Shown here piece by piece: positions 46,945 to 58,100 of a DNA stretch of 64,000 nucleotides (its first letter is position 1; each line of letters begins with the position of its first letter). The notes under the pieces are model-generated. The model saw only the letters and a program-made list of their open reading frames with translations. It had not been told where the DNA came from and ran no database searches. The DNA lies in the NCBI GenBank assembly GCA_022457155.1, contig JAJGOT010000057.1, forward strand, positions 805,501 through 869,500. Reading direction: 5' to 3'. Source of the stretch: Cladopsammia gracilis (taxonomy: Eukaryota > Cnidaria > Anthozoa > Scleractinia > Dendrophylliidae). The position numbers and the translations under genes were made by a program.

Positions 46945-47352
46945 TATGTATGTATTAATATACCATGTAACATCGCGATTCACTGCAATAAAACCTGAAG
47001 AAGTGGCCAGCCGAAATATTGTATGAACGCATCTACATGTTGTATGAGGACCAGTCCTTGCAGTAATCTTCGGACAATTGTGTATCTTGCTGAAAATACT
47101 TGGTCGAGATTTTGCAGGTTTAACGCTGCTTTTCGAAAAGCAGATACAACTGAAGCACGAGTGAGATCTGGGTACGAGATTACCTGAACATATGCTTTGT
47201 CCGCGGAAATTAAGGCAACTTCTTACTTCAAGGCACAGTGCAATAGGTCTATTTCTAACTTGATCCCGAGGCTTAGAGGAAGAAAAGAGAAGAAACTGAC
47301 TGTTCATCCCTGGACCTCAATGTGATTTATTTTGTTTGATTCTCCAAATCCC

Positions 47353-48192
47353 ATCCTCATCCCCAGAGCCGCTTGGCCCTCCAGTAACCGCCGGGGCGTG
47401 AGTACGAGGTTGGTCCTCGTACTCAGGCTCCGGCGCTTAAGGTTACAGTGTACCTTCAGATCGAAAATTTATCGAAATTTTTTTTTTGGCGTTAAAATTA
47501 AGTTTACAGAATGAACTTTCATCCAAAAAAAAATTATCGAAAAATAGTGAAAATTGACCGAGAAATGACGGTATAACTTTTGTGGGCGGAGTTTGTTTAT
47601 TAAGCGATATGTTTTTTTAAGCGCCGTTTTCTCAAAGTTAATTTTTCGCTTGTTGGGGACACTTTAAAGAGCTACAACTCAAAGGGAATTTGTTCGATTT
47701 TCCTTAAATTTGGACAAAAGCTAGGCTAACATATAATCAATAAAAACATGTCGGCGAATTTCTTAATTCCGAAAACTTTTTCGTCAAGAGCCATTTCCGT
47801 GCGATCATTCCAATTTTTTTTCTCCCCTTTTCGAAAATATTCTGTAACTTTTCACTGCTATTGAATATGGGAAATCGCCGACACGTTTTTTTAGCGCTTC
47901 GTGTCCGGAAACCCGAGAACAAATCAAATTAGCAAAATATAATAATCGCTTTGAGTTATAGCGTTTTAAAGCTGATTCGGACGTTCGAATTTAGACGTCG
48001 TAAAAAATTCGACAATTCATTTTATTAGCAAATTGTTTCCATATTTAGATAGCCAGCTCTATAAGCTTTAATTTGATATCTGGGTTTAGGTATATTAAGT
48101 GTAATCTTAAAACGCTAGAGCTGTTATGCTGGAGACACCCCCGAAGGTACACTGTAACCTTAAGAGGGCCAAGCGGCTCTGGGGACGAGAAT
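47353..48192. mobile_element. TIR element (about 840 bp) with a second hairpin nested in its left TIR
   Basis: The right TIR (read inversely) is ATTCTCGTCCCCAGAGCCGC, TTGGCCCTC, TTAAGGTTACAGTGTACCTTC. The left TIR has the same words, but between GGCCCTC and TTAAGG a segment of about 55 bp is inserted that itself folds (47388-47435: GCCGGGGCGTGAGTACGAGG, loop TTGGT, inverse). The interior is AT-rich without ORFs. Confidence 0.8.
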
Positions 48193-49774
48193 GCCCTAAT
48201 CCGCGAAAATTCGGCTATTTTTATGGTATTTAACGTGTTTAATCCTTCTTCTTATAAACCGTGAAAAACTGATAAATTGCAATTAATTCATACTATGAAT
48301 ACTACTGATCACGGCGTAAAAAAGGCAACAAAATCTAATAGTCTAAGAATTGCTTGTCACAATTTAAAGTTTAGCGATGAGAATGGCTTTATGTTTAACA
48401 CTGAGTCGGGTCATCGATCATGTTTTCCGGCGTCAGTTAATAGTTTACCTATACCGTGCTAAATTCGAAAGGCTGGCGAGGAAATGTATAAACAAACTAA
48501 CTCATCTTTTATTTGCTTTTACGTCTCAGTATTTTCAAAATAATTGACTCTGTTCAGTTGACAACAAGGTAAAAAGCTTTCAGCGAAGATAAATAAAAAG
48601 AATGAAATAAGTAATTCTACCATTAGCTTGAAACACAGACCGGGGTAATATTACAAACAGGCCGATTCTAAATCAAAATACGACTTATTATAAGAAATTC
48701 AAAATCAGCCACCCTGACTCACGTTTAGTATTCCGGAAATACAAAAGAAAACGAAATTTCAAAAACGTAGAAATAGTCACGTGGTTACGAGTAATAAGAA
48801 AATGGGGTCATATCACACTACTTCCTCAAAACTCGTGGTTTTTCAGTTGTGGGGACGCGGTGATTGTTCCTGGTGATTTAATTTGATAAAGACGATCCAC
48901 CAAGGACACATACATTTCAATCAGTTCAAAGTAACAAGCTTAATTCGTTTTCAAAATCGTTTTTCGTTGCCATTTGTACTCATATTTCAATCTCTTATTG
49001 AAAGATCGCGGCCAAGTTACGTGATAGCTTTTTAAGCCTATCGTCATAAAAGCGATAAGACATGAAAGTCATCTGTATTGTTGGTGCTGATAGCTATAAA
49101 CAACTTCATTATCTTATCTATTGGCTTGAGATTCGGCGTTACAATCATCTTAAAAATATTCAAATTCTATTGAAAATTTGCATTAAAGAAATCGCCAAGA
49201 ATTAAGCCTGTTCCTTTTCACTTGTTAAATCACGCAAAACAGCAGTCCCTGTTATTGCTGCCTTTACAAGATCGGTTGTTATGGCAACTTAATTCGTACT
49301 GATTTGCCATTTGAAAATTAGCGAGATTAACGTCTAAAATGTTTCCCACAAAATAGATGGTCGTAGCGTAAGACATAGTACGTGTTTTGTTTAGCTTGTC
49401 CAGCTCGATGGAGAGAGATCTGCGAGGCCTGGAAATTAAAACAACAGTTCATTCTCTTGAAAGCTGGAAAGTGCGCTATGTGTTATTCAAAGCAAACGGG
49501 TAATTATAATGAAATGAATATCGATATCTGCAAGAGCAGGTGTTAACGGAAGGCGTGCATAGGAAATAACTTATTAAAACACAACTCCGTATTTGCTCAG
49601 ATCAACAACGCGTCCCGGCCGCAAGTACATAAAAGATGCAATCGCACACAAGAACATGAATTCTATGGCTGTTAAAACGTGTACGAGTGATTTGTTTTAA
49701 CCAATACATAGATGTATTTTGGCACACTAGTCACCTGAACTAAGCCGTGGGGCATTTTGAGTATTGTAGGAGCA
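48193..49774. other. Intergenic sequence upstream of the 202-codon ORF
   Basis: No exon or repeat family recognised. TACATAAAAG at about 49626 could serve as a TATA-like element for the ORF starting at 49775, about 150 bp downstream; weak evidence. Confidence 0.4.
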
Positions 49775-50383
49775 ATGAAGCGACTGAACAATAATTCTGC
49801 TATCTCCAAACTTGGCGAAAGCGCGTATAACGCCCTTGTCACGACAAATCAAGTGAATGGAGATGAGAAACGGATTCTACATTACAGCTACAATCTTTCG
49901 GTTCAAGAGGGACCTCAGTGCTCATTTAACGACGACAGCTACGGTGCGTTGACAAGAAATTGCAATCCTATGTTTGGATCCCAGCGCATGACACGACGCG
50001 CTTTTAGTAAGGAGGAAAAAGGAACCAAACATGATTTCAAAAAAGGAGTACAGAGAAGCAACAGTATTGGACATTTGCCGTACAACAACAACGAGGCCGC
50101 GAATATTAATGGGTTATCAAGTCTAAAGGGGAGCCATTCTGCAGCAACACCGCAAGGATGCGTGCTCGAGAAACCTACTGTTGACGTTTCGAGAAATTGC
50201 ACGGATGATCGCGTAACGCAAAATAACGTTTCGCGTGAAACTCATACACGCAAATATGGATTGGGAGAGTCAACGAACTTATCCCTCATGAGTCACAAAC
50301 TCAGAAAAAAGGCTGTTTGCGATTCCACGGACAATTCACATTATCAAAGACAATTCTTGCGGGTTTTGAATAAGCGATTCTAA
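49775..50383 (+). CDS. Hypothetical 202-residue polar, basic protein, single exon
   Basis: An ORF from ATG 49775 to TAA at 50383, starting MKRLNNNSAISKLGE. It is rich in Asn, Ser, Lys and Arg, with no signal peptide, transmembrane segment, coiled coil or domain that I recognise. It ends QRQFLRVLNKRF. Length and residue mix are better than expected for noncoding sequence in this AT-rich spacer, and no repeat family overlaps it. It could instead be one exon of a larger gene (ATTGTAG just upstream could act as an acceptor). Function unknown. Confidence 0.5.
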   Translation: MKRLNNNSAISKLGESAYNALVTTNQVNGDEKRILHYSYNLSVQEGPQCSFNDDSYGALTRNCNPMFGSQRMTRRAFSKEEKGTKHDFKKGVQRSNSIGHLPYNNNEAANINGLSSLKGSHSAATPQGCVLEKPTVDVSRNCTDDRVTQNNVSRETHTRKYGLGESTNLSLMSHKLRKKAVCDSTDNSHYQRQFLRVLNKRF

Positions 50384-51695
50384 GCGATCGAAAACGTTCG
50401 ATGCCGGGCATACACTGCTGAATTTTGGAACTTGGTTAATTTAGCTCTACGCATAATATTTGGTGTTTTGAGAAGTTGTTGCTTGATTATCAGCTTGATT
50501 GTGAATACATAATATGTATGTATATTCGCCTATTAACGCCAAAAATACGCAATACATTGGTGGTCGGAATATATAAACAAATATTGTACTGACAAATTTT
50601 AAAAACCTTCATTATAGCAATTTTAATTATAAACACACCACACGACATCTATCGAAGCGAGCCGCAGAAATGAAAATTAAACAACCGCTCTGCTAGAATT
50701 ATTTTGCAGATAATTTTATATTATATTTTGGTTGATTTATCTTTCAAGTTTTAGAATAATGTGCGTCAGTTCAATTTATCCGTTTCAAAACTTATATAAA
50801 AACGAACTTGTGAATTGTTACGGGAAATCAATGGAATTAAATTTAAGATGCAAATTCTGCTTCAATTTACCTAGATGTCAAAAGCCCCAAACAGGCTTTA
50901 TTCTATCGAATGGCAGACAAAAAAGTTTGTATGTACAGGTGGAATTTTTGGAGATGTTTTATTCATCTGCCCATAAAGAGTCTCGAGAAATAAATAAAAT
51001 TAAATGAAACCATAGTAAAAAAGCTAATGTTTAAAGATGTAAGGAGCTCACTATTGAGGATAACGAACTTGAAATTTGATCTTACTTTGTAAGTTTTTGT
51101 CTTGGATAAATATTAAATAGACAGCTTCCCATGCAATAAATAAACATAATTATGCGTTAGTAAAAGTTGTTGCGCAATGAATACGAAACGTGATAAAACG
51201 GGTATAGCTGGAATAAAAATAAAAAAAGTACGTGCCAATCTTCATAAATATTTAAAAAATGTTAACTTCCCACTGGCAAACAATTTACAATGTAAAAACA
51301 GCGAGAGATCGAATCGGGGCAGCGAAGTTCTTATTTTATTGTTTAGACAATAAAATTGGTCCAGTTCAAATAATTTTTCATATCATTCTTTCTTTCTTAT
51401 AGCACATGCCAGTCGAATTCTAAGCCTTCGCTTCTTTTAAACAGCGGTTAGGTTGAAGCAACTTCGCTTCAAAAGCTTTTCAGTTTTGAAGTAGACTGCT
51501 AGCATTCCCTCTCTGCATAGTCGAGTGGGCGAACAAACACGCGATCGGCGATCGACCGAGAGCGAGCCGAGGGGGCGCTGGGAAAGATGCGGGAAGAGGG
51601 GAGGGTCCCTTTCCCTCCCGATTCTCCCCCAGTTTCCTCACGGCTCGTTCGCTCGCACCAGTCTTGCCGAGCACCAGTATCGTCTCGCCGAGCCG
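50384..51695. other. Spacer downstream of the 202-codon ORF
   Basis: AT-rich. A 91-codon open stretch at 50732-51007 has no recognisable content and I do not call it. A GC-rich part starts at about 51530. Confidence 0.45.
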
Positions 51696-51861
51696 ACTGA
51701 AGGCTGGACTGCAAAATAGTCGGGTTTTTTTCGCTGCTCTCTCGCAAAGGCGCGAAGCGCCGAAAGCGTCTAAAACGTGCTCCAGACCTATCGTTCAAAG
51801 ACCACGCGCATTCGTGTGACTAACGCAAGAAATACGACTATTTTGCAGTCTAACTGAAGGC
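51696..51861. mobile_element. MULE-type MITE with 9-bp target duplication (second family)
   Basis: The element spans 51705-51852 (148 bp), with TIR TRGACTGCAAAATAGTCG at both ends (TG.. on the left, TA.. on the right inverse). ACTGAAGGC is duplicated on both sides (51696-51704 and 51853-51861). The 9-bp duplication fits the Mutator superfamily. Its TIR differs from that of the 23.46 kb element. Confidence 0.8.
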
Positions 51862-52163
51862 AGAAAACGAGCGGCGAAATAAGAGACATATCCTTTATCC
51901 GTTGGTTGGTAGGAAAATTCAGTAACATCGCCATTTAAAAATATCCTTTATTCTCTAACAATGCATTCAAATTTATTTAAATGACATCATGATCATATTC
52001 TTACTATGTAGTCATTAATTCCCTCATAGTTACTGCCACGGTACCTCTTAAACATCTAGTATCAGGAGCCCTGCTAGTATACAACAAAAATAAAATAAAA
52101 ATGTCTCCATCACTGTAATAATGTGGCTTTAAGCACGAATAAGGAGACATTGTACTTTGTTTC

Positions 52164-55100
52164 TCAGCATCTCCTACAGCTCTTTTTGCACGTTTTATTC
52201 ATGTATATCGGATTTCGTCTGCATTCTCCTTTCCATGCCCATGATCTACACCATCTATGATTATCTTTACAGTTGCTGCTTCCTCCTCCGCTGCCTGTAA
52301 TACAAAGAGGGTTTTTGTCATGCACCAGCAATGGTAATGATAACAATGGCCGTGTTTTCACGAGCGATTTTTCAAGTCGCTGAGCGAGTGACAGTCGGAA
52401 ATCTCGTGAAAACAGTTGCTTGTCCAACTCGCTTAAAGTTAAGCGAGTCGGCGAACTACAATAGAATTCTCATTAAATTTAAGCCACCAAACCAGGTCGC
52501 TTAAGCTTGTCGGCAATTAAACAACAAAGAAGGGCATTGTATTGTCGTTCTTTTATGTTCTAATTTTCTATTGTTTTAACAAAAGAAAATATATCGCGCA
52601 TGGTATAAGAAAAATGAATAAAGTTCTGTCCGTGAAAACGCATAAATTTTTTAAGCTGCTTAACGCGGTCAGTAAACAAATCACCTACAGGAATGTTAAG
52701 CGAGAAGAACCGCCTCGTGAAAACACAGCCAAAGAGTGGTATTATTTGTCTTGCAACGTTTCTACTGCTTACCAGGCGACGAGGTCGACTGGTTACGCGT
52801 CACTGATATTTCGAACTAACGCTGGTCACCTTAGGAGGTTAACATAATGTAGTATTCTTTGTCGTTACAGTAGAGAACCCCATTTATTAGGCAGACAACT
52901 AAGAGAATAGAGCTCCGGTTAAGCAACGCAATAGCGTTTGGGGGTTTAGCACTGATCTACAGTATATAGGGCTAAGCACTGATTTGAAAACGGTTAGCTT
53001 TAATTCCATAAATATGTTAAAAATTTCAGCTCCCAATGAAATTTGGGATTTTTCTTGAATTTTGATTTTTGGCACTACTGGGAACCAACCGTTCAACCAT
53101 GTCAACCAAGTTAGCTGAAAGCGTTTCTCTCTTATAGAGCACAAAAAATCGCTCTAGGTAAATTGTGTTTTTGGAAACGCAGATATTTAAATACTTACAC
53201 TTATTGCAACTTTTCTTGCAGCTGACTAACATGTAACTAGGATTTCTGTAGCATTCTCCTTGGCGCGCCCAGGAATAACAGTTACGATCATCATCTCTGC
53301 AGTTAACTTAAAAAAAGATAGACGAAATTTTAATTGACATAAAACAAGTAAAGAACGAATAAAACTAGTTTTTCTGTATACGACGGCTTCACAATGCAGC
53401 CCTTTGAAGCAAATCATTCAGAGTCAACTTCGTTTTTATGCCTAATTCAAGTTTAGACTGCGAGCCAGTGCCCCTTTTCTCTAAGATTCCAGAGCTTGCA
53501 AGCCGACTTTTAATATTATACGGTAAAGACGGGTATGTAATCATGGCTTCGCCGCTGGATTCGTTTGTCTTTTTGCCATTTACAATAGACGCAGGCAATC
53601 TAATGAACCAATCAGAACGCTGAGCAAATACGGCCAAGTGCGGGAAAACGCGTGCGAGTTACAATTGATTTTGGATTTGTCCCTGATTGGTTGAGAAAGT
53701 GGCGCGAGATATCTTAGCCAATCATAAAGCGAGGTAATGCGAAACCAAAGCAGTCGCAAAATTACTTTCGACAATCAGTTGAAAACTGCTCTAATTAATA
53801 GGACTTTCTTCAAATGGAAGCAAACATCGCGATAATAATTGACTCTAAGAGACTTGGATGATTTCCAATAACCTTACTACTAGTAAAAGGAAAGAATAGC
53901 TTACCTGGTGGACGGGGAGTTTGCGGTTTTGGCGGTGGAGGGGTATTAGGTGGAGGGGGAGTGTTAGGAGGGGGTGGGGTATTGGGGGGTGGAGGGGTAT
54001 TAGGAGGGGGTGGGGTATTGGGGGGTGGAGGGGTGTTTGGAGGAGGAGGGGTATTGGGAGGAGGAGGAGGAGTGTTGGGGGGTGGTGTTGGCCTTGTTCC
54101 GACAGGTCGCTTGGTCTTGAAGTCCATCAAGATCCCGTTGCCATCTAACAACAAAGAGAAAAAAAACAACAGTTATTTCAGGGAGAAATATTACTAAACG
54201 GATGGGTGCTAGGAAATGTAGTTTCACACAAAAGTACCCAGGGTGCTTGGAACGCGACAAAGAATAGTTTCCTCTAAATGAACTAACCGGAACCTCACGC
54301 ATGTGGCACCTACAAGATTAACTTAAAGTTGGCAAACTCGAGATGGAAAATTCCATCTCGAAAATTCCATCTCCCTGGTTTGTCGTAGGTTTTCAACAAA
54401 CCTACGACAAACCTTGACAAACCTGAAGTTGCATCACTGGTGTCTTTTTTGAGCACAAAGTTACAATGGCACGCAATAAAAATTGACGCTGCAAGCCTGA
54501 TAAGTTTCACAAACGTTTACATGTCAAACGCGAGTTTGCCAACATCAACAATTTGGCGAAAAAATTGCCGACAATAGAAACTAGTTTTAATTGTCCCCAA
54601 CAATTTGCCAACAACTTTAACACGTGTGAACGCAGCTTCAATGGATAAAATCCTACAATGTCTGAGTGTGTGACCATTCAAATGAAACCTGTTCAAAATT
54701 AAACAATAAAACGAAGTATACTTACATCTGTCACAGTTCATTTTGAAGTGGTATGGCTTTGCACCTGAAAACAGAGAAACAAAGGTTTTATAAGTAATTT
54801 ATAAACAACATCGATTTCTAGAATTAAAGAGCGGCATTTTAATGAATTGAGTGTCGAAAGTAATTTCGCGATTGCTTTGGTTTTGCATTGCTACGCTTTG
54901 TGATTGGCTAAAAAATCTCGCGCCATTTTCTCAATCAATCAGAAGTAAAACCAAAACCAATCGTGACTTGCTCGCACGCGTTTTCCCGCGCTTGGCGCCG
55001 GCGACATGTATTTGCTTCGAGTTCTGATTGGTTCATTTGATTGTCTGCGTGTCTTGTATGTGATTGGTCAGAGAAATTACTTTGGTTTTGGTTTTACGAC

Positions 55101-58100
55101 ACTCAATTGAAAACTGCTCTATCACCCAATAAAAAGTGAAACCAAAACCATGACTTGCTTGTACGCTTTTTTCGTGCCTTGCTCCGGTTACATGTATTTT
55201 CTTCGAGTTCTGATTGGTTCATTAGAATGTGTGCTTATGTTGTGATTGGCCAGAGTAATTTCTTTGGTTTTACAAAACTCAGTTGAAAACCGTTCTATGT
55301 ATGTGCGAGAGAAGGTGTCTCTCTCTAGTGTCTGGGTGTCAAATGATCTTCTCCTGGGTTCTCTTCTCTTCCCTCTGCGCATGCCTCGCTGCTTATTCGG
55401 TCGACCGCTCCACGAAAGCGCGGTAAGAAAGCAACTTCCCAGTACCCAGGGTACTTTTTAAGCTTCTCCTTAATAAAATCAATTTTCTTAAAACCCCTCA
55501 TAGTTCATTCATCATAATTGAAATGACCTTCTTTATTTTTCAGAACTATCCAAATTTTATATTGAAATAGCATGGGCGGAGGTTTGCATAAGATAAAAGA
55601 AATTAACGAGTGAAGCGAGCTGAATGCGATCTGAGCTGAATGCGATCTGGGGAGTGAGACTGGGGTACTGTCGCGCTATTTCGTTTTCCCCCGATATCCC
55701 ACAAAGCAGCCTGTTCACCGGGCAAATTAAAATCGCGGAAGTGTAAAGTCACTCTAAAAAATGAATTCACTTATTAAATAGCTTGCATATCCGATTGAAC
55801 GTGGATTGAACGTTAAGAGAAATAATTGATCGAGAGAAAGATCATGAAATGAAAAGAGTCATACCCGCTTTCTCGTCACATCGTTTCAGATATCTGTTTT
55901 GACAGGGGAAAATTTCCTTCAAATATCCATACAGAACGGGATCGTAGCTTTTCAATTCTGTTCTGGTATTGACGTGGTTGTGGATTCCGTTCGGCCTGTT
56001 CTGCTCATCATTGCAATCGAAGTAACTCTGAGCTCCTTCAGCGAGATACTCCCTGTCGGTGGACATGGCGTACGTATTTGCCCATCGATAACCGGTTCTT
56101 TTTAAGTAGTTGTATCGCTGGCGCAGCTTTTCATCAAAGTTCGGAATTGAGTAGACGACGCCCAGATTGTGTATCCCGTGAACAAACTCATGCAGGAAGA
56201 TGTCTTCTCTGGGATAGCGGTCACCTCTTGAGCAAAGAATATTCTCCTCTCCACCTGAAAGTTAGTTGTCACAAGTTAGTTAAATTTTAAGTCTTCTTTG
56301 GCAAGAAACGTGCAACCACAGCCAATTAGTGTGGGATATTTGACGCTTTTTCATCAAATGCATGACTTTTACACATATTCTTCACCCCTCGAACGAGTCA
56401 ATAAAACATTTCACGTTTTGTGCAAAATTGTGCCCTCGCAGCTACTTCGTGGTATGCTTTAAGTAGATAAAAATAGCAAGATTATGAAATCCCCCTCTCT
56501 TCAAACGAAAGATATTTATTATACCCTTAATGCCACCTGACATAGCATTCTAGAGTGCAAATATGCATCAAAGCGAGTGCAAATATGACACGTTATAACA
56601 CTCTTCTGACCTCGCGCTAGGAAAAACAGTTTCAAAAACTTAGTTTTAGAAGATGACTGTCGTATAATAATGTATTAAGCGAAAAGTTGTTTTTTACGGC
56701 TGAGCATTTTTACTCGCCAGTTTCTATTTTTTGAGCCTTAATCATAAAAATATTTAGCCGTAACACACAACTTCACCTGGAATAACCTCTATGTACTCAC
56801 ATGTAGAAATAGGATGTGTAATTGTAGCTCCAAGGCCCCTAGCTCGTCGATTCCACCAGCTTCCAAGCCAGGAGTGTTCTGGGATAGTCGTGACACCCTC
56901 ATTGAGCGCGATCACGCCAGCTCGGCCGCGCCGTTTATAAAACGACCGGCGAATATCCTCGCGATCGGCGAATAAAAATACAACCACATAACAGGCTCTC
57001 CGAAGAGCGTCGTTCCTGGCTCTGTGGGAACTAATCACGGGGATGCCCCATGCATGAAGGTATTTCTTGTAAAATGCGTGCAGACGGTAGCCTTGACGAA
57101 CACTGTATGGCACAGCTGTCACCTTTTCGCATTCCCACGTTTTCTGGGGTTCACTATGCCCTGGTCCTGGAAATAGCGAAAATAAAAAAAATAAAACATC
57201 ACCGTCACCGTCTGCTTTTTTTCTGCTTGTAATTTTCATAGTTTTCTTTTTGAAAAGTGTGTTATTGCTTTGCTTGCCCCGCCTAGATTAGCTTCGCAGC
57301 TATTTGCGGGACAATCAATGTTGTTACTATTTAAACTACTGTCAATAAATTGCTGTTGTTGTTGTTGTTGTCACCATGTATACTACGAGTAGCCACTTAT
57401 TTCTTTCAGCCGTGGGGACCTCGCACGCTCGCGCGATCACCTGCTTGACTACCACTAACAGGCCACGGTCTAATATCCATGCCGAAATACCCTCAAGCAG
57501 GCACCTTCAATTTCCAAGAGGCAACCTAGTTTTCAGACTCTTTCTGTGCTCCGCATCAGGAGACACAACAAAGAAAAGACCCTGGAAAAGAATAAAATGC
57601 GCCGATCTCTATTTTGTGATTTTTTTTACATGTTCCAACACGAAAGGAAATTTTTTTTTTATTTTTTATTTTATTTTTGGCAATCTTGGGAGTTAACAAG
57701 TTAAGCATGCATACCGAATGTGAAGTTAGCACCAGACTGAGATTCATTCGAGGCTCGTTCGGCCTCAGATAAAATGTATTGTGTAAAGTTTGCTGGCAAT
57801 GGGGGCTCTGCAATTAAAAAAAAATCAAGAGATTAAAATTCAAGTAAAATAAATTGTACTGTGTCTATATAATGATGTGTATACCACAACAATATTCAGT
57901 ATAGTATTATAATATTTCAGCTTTTCTAACAATGGTTGAAAGACAGACAATTCTTTAACCCTTTTCCTCCCAAAGTTGCATATGTGTGACGATAAATAAA
58001 GCTAACCGACTAGACTCACCGCCATAAGCCTCCACTCTTAGACAGTTCCAATTGTGTCGTTTGGTTGGATGGAAGCGAATGAATTTTGCAGCTACTTCCA

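Noticed and set aside
46798..47307. 169-codon minus-strand ORF
   Set aside because: It runs through a foldback element and a retroelement-like tail, and no domain or plausible residue pattern is recognisable.
52164..53306. Free ShK-type peptide toxin gene
   Set aside because: The ShKT exons splice in phase to an upstream signal peptide, F5/8C domain and metallopeptidase; no separate signal peptide precedes them.
53921..54197. Gly/Trp/Arg-rich plus-strand ORFs
   Set aside because: They are the antisense of the NTPPPP-coding exon 8 of the metallopeptidase gene.
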